Source: Sporosarcina psychrophila (GTDB lineage Bacteria > Bacillota > Bacilli > Bacillales_A > Planococcaceae). From it: 64,000 nucleotides of DNA. The stretch lies in assembly GCF_001590685.1 (NCBI RefSeq), contig NZ_CP014616.1, positions 991,001 through 1,055,000 on the forward strand, written 5' to 3'. A program made the translations under genes and the position numbers. A model generated the notes under the pieces. That model saw only the letters and a program-made list of their open reading frames with translations. It was not told where the DNA came from and did no database searches. The stretch's first letter is position 1; each line of letters begins with the position of its first letter. Below, piece by piece: positions 15,087 to 24,862 of the stretch.

Positions 15087-15467
15087 ATGACAATATCTAT
15101 TCACGATGGTGTGTTAATTGGGTACTCAGTAAATTTTCTTGAAAATGAATTGCTATTAGATATCGAAACGGTGGCAGATGAAATTGTAACAGTTACATTC
15201 GAGGATTACTTAGCACATTATTTCGATCATGTAATGGCGGGAAGTATTTTATTTGATATTGAAGAAGTAGATTTGAATACATTTTTCGTAGGGAACAGAG
15301 AACAATTTGAGTCCCATAAATTATATGCTTGGCCGATTTGCTACGATGATACGAATGAACTCGAAAAATACTTACAAAAGAATAATTATAAATGCTATGT
15401 GATTAGTGCGTCACTAGGATTAAGTGGTTATGTATTTGCAAAAACGCTTAAAAATAAAAGGAAATGA
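15087..15467 (+). CDS. Unassigned small protein
   Basis: 126 aa, soluble. The N-terminus 'ISIHDGVLIGYSVNFLENELLLDIETV' has the two-strand pattern common in small Bacillus proteins of the immunity or stress type. The rest holds 'YLAHYFDHVMAGSILFDIEEVD' and a basic tail (KTLKNKRK). I cannot name the family. GGAGG lies 6 bases before ATG 15087. It lies 75 bases after the previous gene without a visible terminator, so co-transcription is possible. Confidence 0.65.
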   Translation: MTISIHDGVLIGYSVNFLENELLLDIETVADEIVTVTFEDYLAHYFDHVMAGSILFDIEEVDLNTFFVGNREQFESHKLYAWPICYDDTNELEKYLQKNNYKCYVISASLGLSGYVFAKTLKNKRK

Positions 15468-15553
15468 TAAGTTGGAGGAGAAAAAAGTTTGTGAAATATT
15501 CTACTAAACTCCCATGAAAATAAAAAAAACAGCCCCATTCTTCAGAGAATATA

Positions 15554-15668
15554 GGCAAGGCTGGTGCAATAAGCAAGGGAGGATTAATCGCCCGTAAGCG
15601 CTACTCGTATTGGGTGCGACAGTCTGTGATGCATCATGGTCGTTGGAGTTAGCCTAACAGGTAGGGTT
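15554..15668. repeat. 116-bp direct repeat, copy 2
   Basis: Starts GGCAAGGCTGGT and ends CTAACAGGTAGGGTT. It is homologous to 9758-9873, with the core CGTATTGGGTGCGACAGTCT conserved exactly. Confidence 0.8.
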
Positions 15669-15728
15669 GTTTAATAAGAATGAAAAGTTAAGGTGCATTG
15701 TAAAGTGAAGTGAGGCTGATGAATAAAA

Positions 15729-16166
15729 ATGAAAGAATGTTGTTTTAAAATTAATTTATCTTTAGAAGAAGCTAAAAAAAAATATTGTAGTTGGATGAAT
15801 GAAGAGATTGAATTTGAGTTGGATGAGTACGGGGATTGTGTTGATAAATCAGTACACATTTCTGAAACTGAAGATGGATGGACATATTTTGTGGACTTTG
15901 AAGGAGGAGCATTCTTTGGTTTATCGAATCAGGCATGGACGAAACTGGCAAATGGTAGATCTGTTATCTATGCTTACTATGATGAAGATTTAAATGCAGA
16001 ACTTATAGTAATAAAAAATGGTACGTTAATAAGAGAGTTTTCACTTTATGAAGATGAACCAGATGCTAATGTGAATTTGGGAGCATTTGAATATGAAGAA
16101 CATTCACCAATAGTAGATTGGAAAGATGTAGTTACTTTTCTTGAAAAAGAATTCACACTTAATTAA
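15729..16166 (+). CDS. Unassigned acidic protein
   Basis: 145 aa, soluble and acidic. It opens with 'LSLEEAKKKYCSWMNEEIEFELDEYGDCV' and has 'ETEDGWTYFVDFEGGAFFGLSNQAW', then a C-terminal helix 'VDWKDVVTFLEKEFTLN'. The alternation of beta strands and acidic loops recalls immunity proteins of contact-dependent or polymorphic toxins, but no toxin gene is present. The ribosome site is weak (GAGG 13 bases before ATG 15729). It lies just after repeat copy 2. Confidence 0.6.
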   Translation: MKECCFKINLSLEEAKKKYCSWMNEEIEFELDEYGDCVDKSVHISETEDGWTYFVDFEGGAFFGLSNQAWTKLANGRSVIYAYYDEDLNAELIVIKNGTLIREFSLYEDEPDANVNLGAFEYEEHSPIVDWKDVVTFLEKEFTLN

Positions 16167-16175
16167 TAGGTGCTT

Positions 16176-16208
16176 ATTGTAACTAACGGGGTAGGTTCGT
16201 TTAACATG
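16176..16208. repeat. Dispersed AACTAAC palindromic repeat, copy 7
   Basis: ATTGTAACTAACGGGGTAGG followed by TTCGTTTAACATG. It lies just after the 145-aa gene. Confidence 0.65.
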
Positions 16209-16257
16209 GTTTAATCTATTTTTTGTTGAATTTGACAAAAGAAAGGAGGACACAAAG

Positions 16258-17274
16258 TTGGATATTAGATATCAAAAATTAATCTCATGGGTTGAAGATA
16301 TAAAGGAGCTAAATCACTGCTCCGCATCGGCATTGCTTATACTTAAGGATGATGAAATGGTACTAGAGCATTACAGTGGAAGCCACTCTAATAGAGAAGG
16401 TTCATTGCCTATAACGCAATTTTCACAGTTTAATGTTGCATCGGCGAGAAAAAGTTATTTAGGGCTAGCTGTTGCATATGCAATCCATGAAGGTAAAATT
16501 AAAAGTCTTGATGATTATGCAGTAAATTACTTTGAAGAATTTGATAAAGAATTACTTGGTAGAACAACCATTAGAAATTTAATTACGCATTCTCATGGTT
16601 TAAATGAGGACGAGTATGGAATGGTTTATAGAGAGTTTGACCCAGGTCAAGGGTGGGCGTATAGAGGGATTAATGTATTAATGATGACACAATTAATTAA
16701 ACAACTATACAACCAAAGTGTTTCTGAATTGTTACACGAAAGAATCTTTTTACCTTTAGGTTATAAGGAAACAGCTTGGCAAACAAAAGAAAATGAAAAT
16801 TTAGTTAAAGTTATTGTTAATCCTAACGAAGAGGCAACATCTAAACTGGGCAATTCAAATGATGGAACTGAGTCTAACCTTTATGTCTCTGCTCGAGAAT
16901 TTGCACATTGGGGCAATCTTCATTTAAGAAAAGGAAATATAAATGGAGAACAAGTTGTTCCAAAAGAAGTAATTGAAATTGCAACACAAGTTCAAAGCCC
17001 TACATATAAAAATGCAGAAACCCCATTGAATGGTGCGTTTTGGTTTGTTCAAGGAACTCCGTCATTAAAAAGCGAGATTGGAGACCGAGTGCCTAAAGGT
17101 GCTTTTCAAATAATAGGGGTAACAGGTCCAACTTTATTAGTAATACCTGAATATAATGTTGTTGTTGCAAAGATGTATAACAAAAGATATAACTATGAAG
17201 GAATTGACGGGAAAAATTATCTCTATTATTTAAGAGAATTTAGTAATTTAGTAGCTGATATATTTTCTGAATAA
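16258..17274 (+). CDS. Serine hydrolase of the beta-lactamase (class C/PBP-like) fold
   Basis: 338 aa. The SxxK nucleophile motif is SARK (S62, K65). A YRGIN segment at 135-139 takes the place of the YxN motif. A late 'GVTGPTLLVIPEYNVVVAKMYNK' strand corresponds to the fold's closing sheet. There is no signal peptide, so a cytoplasmic esterase or peptidase role is more likely than antibiotic resistance. TTG 16258 has AAGGAGG 8 bases upstream. It is monocistronic and flanked by dispersed repeats on both sides. Confidence 0.82.
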   Translation: MDIRYQKLISWVEDIKELNHCSASALLILKDDEMVLEHYSGSHSNREGSLPITQFSQFNVASARKSYLGLAVAYAIHEGKIKSLDDYAVNYFEEFDKELLGRTTIRNLITHSHGLNEDEYGMVYREFDPGQGWAYRGINVLMMTQLIKQLYNQSVSELLHERIFLPLGYKETAWQTKENENLVKVIVNPNEEATSKLGNSNDGTESNLYVSAREFAHWGNLHLRKGNINGEQVVPKEVIEIATQVQSPTYKNAETPLNGAFWFVQGTPSLKSEIGDRVPKGAFQIIGVTGPTLLVIPEYNVVVAKMYNKRYNYEGIDGKNYLYYLREFSNLVADIFSE

Positions 17275-17281
17275 TTTCTCA

Positions 17282-17308
17282 TTTAACTAACAGGTGCTTA
17301 AGTGAAGA
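17282..17308. repeat. Dispersed AACTAAC palindromic repeat, copy 8
   Basis: TTTAACTAACAGGTGCTTAA then GTGAAGAG. This is the last copy seen in the window; none was found from 17.4 to 64 kb. Confidence 0.65.
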
Positions 17309-17339
17309 GTCGGCTATCTTTCATCCATATTGCCTAAAA

Positions 17340-18041
17340 TTATAACAACAGATGAAATAGAGTACTTAGTAAATAACCCGTAAAAATATAGGTGATAAAA
17401 GATCTTGGAGGTACCAGCTTTAGATTATGCAGGATGAATTCACTAATGCTTGTAGTTGCAATGAGGCCAATGGAGATCCCCATTAGAACACCTTGCTCTT
17501 TGGTAGACAGATTTACGTAATGCCCGATCCAGATGAATAGGCTAAAGCATAGCGATAAGCTGAGGAAACCTAAAAATAACTTCCATGGCTTTTTCCTTTG
17601 CGAAAGAAAAGCAGTTGTAAGTGCAAAACCTTCCGGAAGATGATGCAGAATTACAGAAGCTGTAATTGTGATGCCGACTATTGAACTCTCCATTAAGCTG
17701 CCAATGGTCATACTTAGCGGGATTGTATGGATGAGTATGGCAAGCATGAGCAAGTAAACGGAAGGACTTTGACCAGCAGATGGGTGGAATAAATTGCGAA
17801 GCACTAGAAAAAATAGGTATCCAATGAATACCCCCAGTATGATACCGAAAGACTTATACATCTTCAATGCGCTTGGAATGATATCAAGTGCCAGTAATCC
17901 TACTAAAAATCCACCGCATAGGAGTGATAATCCTGCGGTTGAATTGTGGAATAGTTTAGATACTAGCCAAGCAATTCCACCTCCGAAGCTTACACTTAAA
18001 AAAAGAAAACTGCCAAGTAATATTGCACTCACTTTCATCAC
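17340..18041 (-). CDS. ZIP-family divalent metal transporter
   Basis: 233 aa with about seven to eight membrane helices. The metal-translocating helices carry the ZIP signatures: 'HTIPLSMTIGSLMESS' and 'SVILHHLPEGFALTTAF' (HHLPEG). ZIP proteins move zinc, iron or manganese into the cytoplasm; the metal cannot be read here. The start is GTG 18041 or ATG 18038, both next to GGGTAGG. A shared bidirectional terminator separates it from the BCCT gene. Confidence 0.85.
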   Translation of the reverse strand: MMKVSAILLGSFLFLSVSFGGGIAWLVSKLFHNSTAGLSLLCGGFLVGLLALDIIPSALKMYKSFGIILGVFIGYLFFLVLRNLFHPSAGQSPSVYLLMLAILIHTIPLSMTIGSLMESSIVGITITASVILHHLPEGFALTTAFLSQRKKPWKLFLGFLSLSLCFSLFIWIGHYVNLSTKEQGVLMGISIGLIATTSISEFILHNLKLVPPRSFITYIFTGYLLSTLFHLLL

Positions 18042-18164
18042 CTACCCATTATAATTCGTAAAACCTCTCTACGAAATATATGCAGATTGCTCGCATCTAT
18101 GAAGTACAACTTTCAAAGCAATAATGTGGGAGAGGCATTTAAATAAGTTGGAGAACATAAAAAG

Positions 18165-18203
18165 AAAAGCCAAGGTTGAGCACACGGCTCAGTCTTGGCT
18201 TTT
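18165..18203. terminator. Bidirectional terminator
   Basis: AAAAGCCAAG..TGAGC pairs with GCTCA..CTTGGCTTTT. It ends the BCCT gene on the minus strand. Confidence 0.85.
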
Positions 18204-18210
18204 CAAATTA

Positions 18211-19725
18211 CTATTTCCTCTTCTTCGAATAAGGTCTCACCATCAGTCCCATCTCCGTTCGTTCTTTATCAAGAGCCTTATAAAACGAAATCATCATTAA
18301 AATGATGACGAAGGAGAAGGGGAATGCAGCAATAACCAATGCATTCTGCAGTGCGGTTAGCCCGTTGGCAGAGAGCAGAATGATGGAAACTGCTGCTTGT
18401 GCAACACCCCATGTCAGTTTCACAATATTTGGCGGATTAAGCGATCCGTAAGTTGACTGCATTCCGAGCACGAATGTGGCAGAATCTGCGGATGTGATGA
18501 AAAAGATGGCAATGAGGATAATTGCTAAAATCGATAGAAACATTGACATTGGCATCCCATTGAAAATGGCGAAAAGTGTCTCTTCTGTTTTCAATCCAGA
18601 TAAGTCAGTTCCTTTCATTTGTACATCCATTGCCGTGGCACCGAAAACGGAAAACCAGAAAAAGCTAAGCAATGTGGGGAGCATCAAGACACCAACTAAG
18701 AATTCCCGGATGGTTCTTCCACGTGATACGCGGGCAATGAAGATACCAACAAATGGGGACCATGAAATCCACCACGCCCAATAAAAAATAGTCCAACCAT
18801 TAATCCACGTACGATTGGCATCATCAAGCGGTGCTGCCCGGAAACTCATACGGGGTAAGTTTTGCAAGTAAAGACCGATTGTATCGGTAAATGTATTGAA
18901 GATTAACATAGTAGGTCCAAGTATGATAACAAGTATCAGTAAGATGACCGCAAGTACCATATTGATATTAGATAAATATTTAATTCCTTTACCTATACCT
19001 GACCAAGCAGAAGCAACAAATAAAATTGTTACGATAATGATGATGATAATTTGAACGGTAAAATTGATGGGGATATCGAATACATAAGATAATCCGCCGT
19101 TGATTTGAATAGCTCCAAACCCTAGAGTCGTTGCAACCCCTACTACCGTCGCGAAGATAGCGAGTAGATTGACCAATGTGCCTAAAGGACCGTTCATCCG
19201 ATCTCCAAAAAGGGGCTTCAAAGTTGAGGAAATCAATCCAGGTTCCCCTTTACGGAATTGGAAATACGCAAGTGACATGGCAACTACAGCGTAAATCGCC
19301 CATGCATGAATACCCCAATGGAAAAATGTGAAGCGCATCGATTCACGAAAAGCAGCGTCGGTTCCTGGCAGTTCAGTTGCGGGGTCTATAGCAAAATGGG
19401 ATAAAGGTTCGGCTGCTCCCCAAAAGACAAGTCCAATCCCCATTCCTGCTGAAAACAGCATTGCGAACCAGCTCATTCGAGAATACTCAGGCTTCTCATC
19501 AGGTTTTCCGAGCGTAATCTGCCCAATTGGACTGACGATAAAGAACAGGCAGAACAGTACAATTCCAGTGACAACGAGTAAATAATACCAGCCGAATGAT
19601 GAAGTTATGAAGTTTTTCATATTCTCTGTTACGTTTTCGAAGCTTTCAGGTGCAAATGCTCCGAATAAAACTATCAAACCTATTAGACCGACCGAAATCC
19701 AAAAAACACCTGATACCTTTTTCAT
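18211..19725 (-). CDS. BCCT-family betaine/carnitine/choline transporter (OpuD-like)
   Basis: 504 aa, twelve membrane helices. The BCCT signatures are intact: '[18 protein letters not shown]' in the glycine-rich helix, and the tryptophan-rich '[14 protein letters not shown]' followed by '[14 protein letters not shown]'. It imports trimethylammonium compounds such as glycine betaine, with Na+ or H+, in osmoprotection. ATG 19725 is chosen because AGGTGAT lies just upstream and family members start here; the in-frame ATG at 19785 adds 20 untypical residues. It is a single gene between terminators. Confidence 0.9.
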   Translation of the reverse strand: MKKVSGVFWISVGLIGLIVLFGAFAPESFENVTENMKNFITSSFGWYYLLVVTGIVLFCLFFIVSPIGQITLGKPDEKPEYSRMSWFAMLFSAGMGIGLVFWGAAEPLSHFAIDPATELPGTDAAFRESMRFTFFHWGIHAWAIYAVVAMSLAYFQFRKGEPGLISSTLKPLFGDRMNGPLGTLVNLLAIFATVVGVATTLGFGAIQINGGLSYVFDIPINFTVQIIIIIIVTILFVASAWSGIGKGIKYLSNINMVLAVILLILVIILGPTMLIFNTFTDTIGLYLQNLPRMSFRAAPLDDANRTWINGWTIFYWAWWISWSPFVGIFIARVSRGRTIREFLVGVLMLPTLLSFFWFSVFGATAMDVQMKGTDLSGLKTEETLFAIFNGMPMSMFLSILAIILIAIFFITSADSATFVLGMQSTYGSLNPPNIVKLTWGVAQAAVSIILLSANGLTALQNALVIAAFPFSFVIILMMISFYKALDKERTEMGLMVRPYSKKRK

Positions 19726-19858
19726 CAAATCACCTATTTTTCTTATAAGATAATGGTACACATCATTTAGACTAATCTTGTCCATTATTCTTCATTACCA
19801 TGCACGCACCTCTAATTACATTCCCTCTCTCTGTCATTGTTAAACAGATAAGCTCAAT

Positions 19859-19894
19859 AAAAAACGATTCCATCGGTGATGGAATCGTTTTTTT
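19859..19894. terminator. Bidirectional terminator
   Basis: AACGATTCCATC, loop GGT, GATGGAATCGTT, with A- and T-runs on both sides. It separates the Gly/Pro repeat gene from the BCCT promoter region. Confidence 0.88.
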
Positions 19895-19928
19895 CATTAA
19901 GTGAGCATAGATAATAGAAAGTAGCTAA

Positions 19929-20891
19929 TTAAAAACAGGAGAACTTGTCGATTCGATTAAGGTCGATCCCCATGTATTCCCATCTTCTTTGCCTATTACG
20001 CCATCTGTAACCGGCGACAGAAGTACGTCCGACAAAGACTGGGAAAAACCAAAAACCTTGTCTTCTGGATAGCCAGACATAGGTATAGCGGTAGAGACAA
20101 CCACGGATTGCACCTGGATCTACTGCAAACAACTGGGTACTTGGATAAGCTGGTATGGTATTTGGTGGCGGAGATGATGGGGCTTGTTGTCCGCCCGGTT
20201 GTCCTTGGCCCGGTGGTCGTCCTGGAGGACCAAATCCCGGCATTCCTGGTCCCGGTGGCCATCCTGGAGGACCAAATCCAGGACTACCTTGGCCCGGCGG
20301 TCGTCCTGGAGGACCAAATCCGGGCATTCCTGGCCCAGGTGGTCGTCCCGGCGGACCAAATCCGGGCATTCCTTGGCCCGGCGGCCGTCCTGGCGGTGCA
20401 AACCCCTGCATGTCGTGTCCTGAGTGGAAAGCAACCATTTCCTGTTCAGGCATCCCGTAACCTGACATCTCTTGCTCTGGAGAAAAAGCTTGCATGTCGT
20501 AGCCCTGTGCCTCTTGCCCTGGAGAAAAAGCTTGCATGTCGTAGCCCTGTGCCTCTTGCCCTGGAGAAAAAGCTTGCATGTCGTAGCCCTGTGCCTCTTG
20601 CCCTAGAGAAAAAGCTTGCATGTCATAACCTTGCATCTCTTGCTCAGGAGAGAAAGCTTGCATGTCGTAGCCCTGTACCTCTTGCCCTGGAGAGAAAGCT
20701 TGCATATCGTGTCCAGACATCCCTTGCCCAGATGAAAAACCTTGCATCCCCTGTCCGGACATTCCCATACCTGGTGACCAGCTATCATTCGCATACCCAG
20801 ACGTATCTTGCGCCCGGTTTGCTTCATATCCTTCAGGTAATTTAGGGTACCATTGCTGTTCCCCTTGACCACCTGGTTGCATGTTGACCAT
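19929..20891 (-). CDS. Gly/Pro/Met/Gln-rich repeat protein with a conserved C-terminal domain
   Basis: 320 aa with no signal peptide. Residues ~45-155 contain tandem 13-residue repeats of the type DMQAFSPGQEAQGY. Residues ~165-235 contain 14-residue repeats of the type GPPGRPPGQGMPGF. The last ~70 residues are a non-repetitive basic/aromatic domain ('FAVDPGAIRGCLYRYTYVWL', 'GFWFFPVFVGRTSVAGYRW', 'YMGIDLNRIDKF'). The layout resembles spore-coat or surface proteins of Bacilli, but I cannot name the family. AAGGAG lies 7 bases before ATG 20891. The gene is isolated between a terminator and a long repeat element. Confidence 0.75.
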   Translation of the reverse strand: MVNMQPGGQGEQQWYPKLPEGYEANRAQDTSGYANDSWSPGMGMSGQGMQGFSSGQGMSGHDMQAFSPGQEVQGYDMQAFSPEQEMQGYDMQAFSLGQEAQGYDMQAFSPGQEAQGYDMQAFSPGQEAQGYDMQAFSPEQEMSGYGMPEQEMVAFHSGHDMQGFAPPGRPPGQGMPGFGPPGRPPGPGMPGFGPPGRPPGQGSPGFGPPGWPPGPGMPGFGPPGRPPGQGQPGGQQAPSSPPPNTIPAYPSTQLFAVDPGAIRGCLYRYTYVWLSRRQGFWFFPVFVGRTSVAGYRWRNRQRRWEYMGIDLNRIDKFSCF

Positions 20892-21124
20892 TCGTTCACT
20901 CCTTCCAAGCGATTCTCTTTATCCTATGCGACGATGGGTGAAAGGGAATGGACTTTTTTTTCGGAAGGTTTTTTAGTTTCGCCGGACTAATCTGACAAAG
21001 TGAATGGGGGTGGGTTTGGACTGACTTGGAATTGGTGGGAAAAGAGATTGCGGGAAATGATAATGCTTACTATAGATGTTGACCAAATGAATCCGGCGTT
21101 TGGGCTTTACAAGGGCTTTCCAGA

Positions 21125-21800
21125 GGTCGCTGAAAAGTTCTGATACTTGGAATGAAATAGAATTCCTACCAATACCGCTTCGCCGCTTTGTGGATTCCTC
21201 CCGCGATAAGCCAGAAAGAAGACCACTTGGAAGGGATTGAACTGCATCCTTCCTTAGTCTTATCGCTACGGCTACCACGAAGACGCGCCTTCGCTGGATG
21301 GTCTATTTGAGAAAGCGCATTTCATTAGCTGTGATCAAATTCGCAACCTGGAGTGCGTCTTTCTTGAATATAGCAAGCAACTGCAATTTTCACTTGAACG
21401 TTGTAGGTACGCGACAAGACGACCAAGGAGGAATGAACTGCAATTCCTCCCCAATCGGTAAAACTGTCGTGATTAGTTTAGCCGAAAGCGAGCCGGGAAC
21501 GTACTAGTCCAAATGAAAATTTTTGCGCCTACCTTATTAGTATCTTTTGAAAGAAAATGGTTAATCAACAGACGTGTTTTGTCGATATAGAATTGTCGCT
21601 GTTGTAGAGTATCCAATTCCTGTTGCACGGTTCGTACTATGGATTACTCAGTTTATCAAAGCCACTCCAACTATATATCCGGTACTACCTACTTGGAATT
21701 AACTGGTTGCATACCTCGCTAGTTTAACGAAAAAGCGGTGTTAGAAGAACATTCTATTTATTAAGTGCCGACAATATAGTAACTTCACTGCTTTATCTCA
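21125..21800. repeat. Long multi-hairpin intergenic element, copy R
   Basis: A composite of modules found elsewhere. 21160-21375 matches 32478-32690 closely (CCAATACCGCTTCGCCGCTT and onward). 21380-21420 (ACTTGAACGTTGTAGGTACG) matches 53395-53425. 21463-21575 (CCGAAAGCGAGCCGG, then AATGGTTAATCAACAGACGTG) matches 40340-40455 and 53482-53592. 21676-21790 (ATATCCGGTACTACC, then AGAAGAACATTCTATTTATT) matches 37794-37990. It contains hairpins such as GGAGGAAT..ATTCCTCC. Confidence 0.75.
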
Positions 21801-21849
21801 CTACAATAGCACCCTATTAGCACGGACTAAATTTTCTGAATACCGAACA

Positions 21850-21863
21850 ATAAAGCGCTTTCA
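21850..21863 (+). promoter_or_regulatory. Candidate cre (CcpA) site upstream of hutU
   Basis: ATAAAGCGCTTTCA matches 12 of 14 positions of the cre consensus TGWNANCGNTNWCA. It lies about 40 bases before hutU, where CcpA would block transcription when glucose is present. The B. subtilis hut operon is known to be catabolite-repressed. Confidence 0.5.
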
Positions 21864-21903
21864 TCGTGTACGATACTAGTAGAATAGTAAGGAGGGGTTC
21901 ATA

Positions 21904-23580
21904 GTGGGGAAAGCATCTGAAAAGGTTATTCGTTACCGTGGGACTGAGTTGAACACGAAGGGGTGGCAGCAGGAGGCGGCGCTTCGTATGCTGATGAATA
22001 ACTTAGACGCGGAAGTGGCTGAGCATCCGGATGACCTTGTTGTTTACGGTGGCATTGGAAAGGCGGCACGAAATTGGGAGTCGTTTGACGCAATTGTCCG
22101 CTCGTTGAAAGAACTTGAAAATGATGAAACATTACTTGTGCAATCGGGGAAACCAGTTGCGATATTCAAGTCACATACAGACGCACCAAAAGTATTGATT
22201 GCGAACTCGAATCTAGTCCCGGCCTATGCCAACTGGGAACATTTCCATGAGCTCGATAAAAAAGGACTTATGATGTACGGACAAATGACGGCGGGAAGCT
22301 GGATTTATATCGGTTCACAAGGAATCGTGCAAGGGACATACGAAACGTTTGCGGAACTGGCGAAACAGCATTTTGGAGAGTCGCTGAAAGGCACGATTAC
22401 ACTAACTGCTGGACTCGGGGGGATGGGGGCTGCACAGCCGCTAGCGGTAACGATGGCCGGGGGAGTCTGTATCGGTATCGAAGTAGATGAAACGCGAATT
22501 GATCGCCGAATTGAAACACGCTATACCGATGTGAAAACAGATTCACTTGAAGAGGCGATCCGTCTTGCTGAAGAAGCAAAAAAAGAGGGCAGTGCACTGT
22601 CAATCGGTCTGTTAGGTAATGCATCGGAAGTGCTTCCTGCGATGCTTGCGATTGGATTTATCCCAGATGTGTTAACTGATCAGACATCTGCACATGATCC
22701 GTTAAACGGTTATATTCCATCTGGAATGTCACTAGAGGAAGCCGCGAAACTGCGAGCGGAAAATCCGGAGGCGTATATCAAACGGTCGAAAGCATCGATG
22801 GCAAAACATGTTGAAGCAATGCTAGACATGATGGATAAAGGTGCAATTACGTTCGATTACGGTAACAACATTCGTCAGGTGGCGAAAGATGAAGGCGTAA
22901 CTCGTGCATTCGATTTCCCAGGATTTGTTCCCGCCTATATCCGTCCACAGTTTTGTGAAGGAAAAGGGCCATTCCGCTGGGTTGCTCTATCAGGAGATCC
23001 TGAAGATATTTATAAAACAGATGAAGTTATTTTACGTGAATTTGGTGATAACACACATTTGTGCAACTGGATTCGAATGGCGCAAGATAAAATTCAGTTT
23101 CAAGGACTGCCGTCACGGATTTGCTGGCTAGGGTACGGAGAACGTGCCCGCTTTGGAAAAATCATTAATGATATGGTCGCTTCGGGCGAATTAAAAGCAC
23201 CGATTGTCATTGGGCGAGATCATCTCGACTCGGGATCAGTTGCATCGCCAAACCGTGAGACGGAAGCGATGAAAGACGGTTCGGATGCAGTAGCTGACTG
23301 GCCGCTGTTGAATGCAATGATTAACGCAGTCGGCGGAGCTACTTGGGTTTCCATTCATCATGGAGGCGGCGTTGGGATGGGTTATTCGGTTCATGCAGGT
23401 ATGGTTATTGTCGCGGATGGAACCAAAGAAGCAGAAGCTCGAATCGAACGTGTATTAACGACAGATCCAGGAATGGGTATCGTCCGTCATGTTGATGCGG
23501 GCTATGAACTTGCCGAAAAAACGGCGTGGGAAAAAGGGGTCAACATTCCGATGATGGCAAAAGAGGCGATTGAAGAATGA
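21904..23580 (+). CDS. hutU: Urocanate hydratase
   Basis: 558 aa, the usual family length. It converts urocanate to 4-imidazolone-5-propionate, the second step of histidine breakdown, using tightly bound NAD+. The NAD-binding glycine-rich segment '[18 protein letters not shown]' and the conserved '[14 protein letters not shown]' are present, as is '[17 protein letters not shown]' near the C-terminus. GTG 21904 follows AAGGAGGGG. The stop overlaps the start of hutI (ATGA), so the two are translationally coupled. No hutP anti-terminator gene precedes it, unlike B. subtilis. Confidence 0.96.
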   Translation: MGKASEKVIRYRGTELNTKGWQQEAALRMLMNNLDAEVAEHPDDLVVYGGIGKAARNWESFDAIVRSLKELENDETLLVQSGKPVAIFKSHTDAPKVLIANSNLVPAYANWEHFHELDKKGLMMYGQMTAGSWIYIGSQGIVQGTYETFAELAKQHFGESLKGTITLTAGLGGMGAAQPLAVTMAGGVCIGIEVDETRIDRRIETRYTDVKTDSLEEAIRLAEEAKKEGSALSIGLLGNASEVLPAMLAIGFIPDVLTDQTSAHDPLNGYIPSGMSLEEAAKLRAENPEAYIKRSKASMAKHVEAMLDMMDKGAITFDYGNNIRQVAKDEGVTRAFDFPGFVPAYIRPQFCEGKGPFRWVALSGDPEDIYKTDEVILREFGDNTHLCNWIRMAQDKIQFQGLPSRICWLGYGERARFGKIINDMVASGELKAPIVIGRDHLDSGSVASPNRETEAMKDGSDAVADWPLLNAMINAVGGATWVSIHHGGGVGMGYSVHAGMVIVADGTKEAEARIERVLTTDPGMGIVRHVDAGYELAEKTAWEKGVNIPMMAKEAIEE

Positions 23581-24836
23581 CAAAAATTATATGGATTAAA
23601 CATGCAGCGCAACTTGCGACGTTAGCCCAAGCTGGTACAGCCCCGCGAATAAAAGAAGCGATGAATGATTTATCAATTATAGAAGACGGCAGTATCTGGA
23701 TAGAAGATGGGATCATAAGAGCAGTCGGCACGACTCAACAATTAGAAGAGCAGTTCAAAGACCGCGCCCATGAAGCGGAAATCACAGACGCAACTGGTCA
23801 TCTCGTTACTCCAGGCCTCGTCGATCCGCATACACATGTCGCCTATGGTGGCAGTCGCGAACGTGAATTTGAAATGCGACTTGAAGGCGCGACCTATATG
23901 GAAATTATGAATGCAGGTGGCGGTATTCATGCGACAACAAAAATGACTCGTGAAGCAACTGAAGATGAACTTGTTGAGCAGACGAAGAAACGCCTTGATT
24001 CGTTTCTGAAACACGGCGTCACAACTGTCGAGGGGAAAAGTGGGTACGGCTTAGATTTGGCAACGGAACTAAAACAGCTCCGTGTCATGAAACGCTTGCA
24101 GCAAGAACATGCGATTGACCTTGTGCCAACGTTCATGGGTGCACATGCAGTGCCGACAGAATTCAAAGGACGGGAAGACGAGTATATAGATCTTGTCGTC
24201 AATGAAATGCTTCCTGCTGTTGCCAATGAAAAGCTAGCAGTCTTCAATGATGTATTTTGTGAAGTTGGTGTTTTCACACCTGAACAATCACAACGAATTT
24301 TAGAAGCAGGGAAAAAGTATGGTCTGATACCAAAAATCCATGCGGATGAAATTGAACCCTATGGCGGCGCGGAACTGGCGGCGAAAGTTGGAGCGATTTC
24401 AGCAGAGCATTTATTGAAAGCGTCTGATGAAGGAATTAAAGCGATGGCAGATTCCGGAACAATCGCTTGTTTATTGCCAGCAACCGCCTTATATCTTAGG
24501 GAGCAAGCAGCACAAGGGCGCAAGATGATTGACGCTGGCGTACCGGTCGCGATATCGACAGATTGTAATCCCGGATCTTCACCGACGACATCGATGCCAC
24601 TTGTTATGAACTTAGCGTGTATATCGATGCGACTAACACCGGCAGAAGCGCTTACTGCCGCGACGTATAACGCGGCTTGTGCAATCCAAATGGCAGATAA
24701 AACAGGATCATTGGAAATAGGTAAACAAGGGGATGTCGTTCTATGGGACATTTCAAACTACCAAGAACTTCAATACTTGTTCGGGGTGAACCATGTTAAG
24801 TCCGTCTGGAAAAAAGGTGTAAAAGTCGTTGGATGA
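23577..24836 (+). CDS. hutI: Imidazolonepropionase
   Basis: 419 aa, an amidohydrolase-fold enzyme that hydrolyses imidazolonepropionate to N-formimino-L-glutamate. The metal-binding '[16 protein letters not shown]' motif follows strand 1. '[11 protein letters not shown]', 'HADEI' and '[11 protein letters not shown]' supply the remaining ligands and substrate contacts. It overlaps hutU by four bases and is followed 26 bases later by hutH, so the three form one operon. Confidence 0.95.
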   Translation: MTKIIWIKHAAQLATLAQAGTAPRIKEAMNDLSIIEDGSIWIEDGIIRAVGTTQQLEEQFKDRAHEAEITDATGHLVTPGLVDPHTHVAYGGSREREFEMRLEGATYMEIMNAGGGIHATTKMTREATEDELVEQTKKRLDSFLKHGVTTVEGKSGYGLDLATELKQLRVMKRLQQEHAIDLVPTFMGAHAVPTEFKGREDEYIDLVVNEMLPAVANEKLAVFNDVFCEVGVFTPEQSQRILEAGKKYGLIPKIHADEIEPYGGAELAAKVGAISAEHLLKASDEGIKAMADSGTIACLLPATALYLREQAAQGRKMIDAGVPVAISTDCNPGSSPTTSMPLVMNLACISMRLTPAEALTAATYNAACAIQMADKTGSLEIGKQGDVVLWDISNYQELQYLFGVNHVKSVWKKGVKVVG

Positions 24837-24862
24837 TTAATATTAATTAAAGGATGGTTGTC

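Larger units (their letters stand above)
20892..21903. other. 1-kb intergenic region upstream of hutU, mostly repeat element
   Basis: Apart from the repeat element (21125-21800) and the cre-like site before hutU, I see no gene. ORFs in this stretch are short and coincide with repeat modules. Confidence 0.6.

Noticed and set aside
20108-20845. Plus-strand ORF of 245 codons over the Gly/Pro repeat gene
   Set aside because: It is the shadow of the repetitive minus-strand gene, which has a good ribosome site and a sensible composition.
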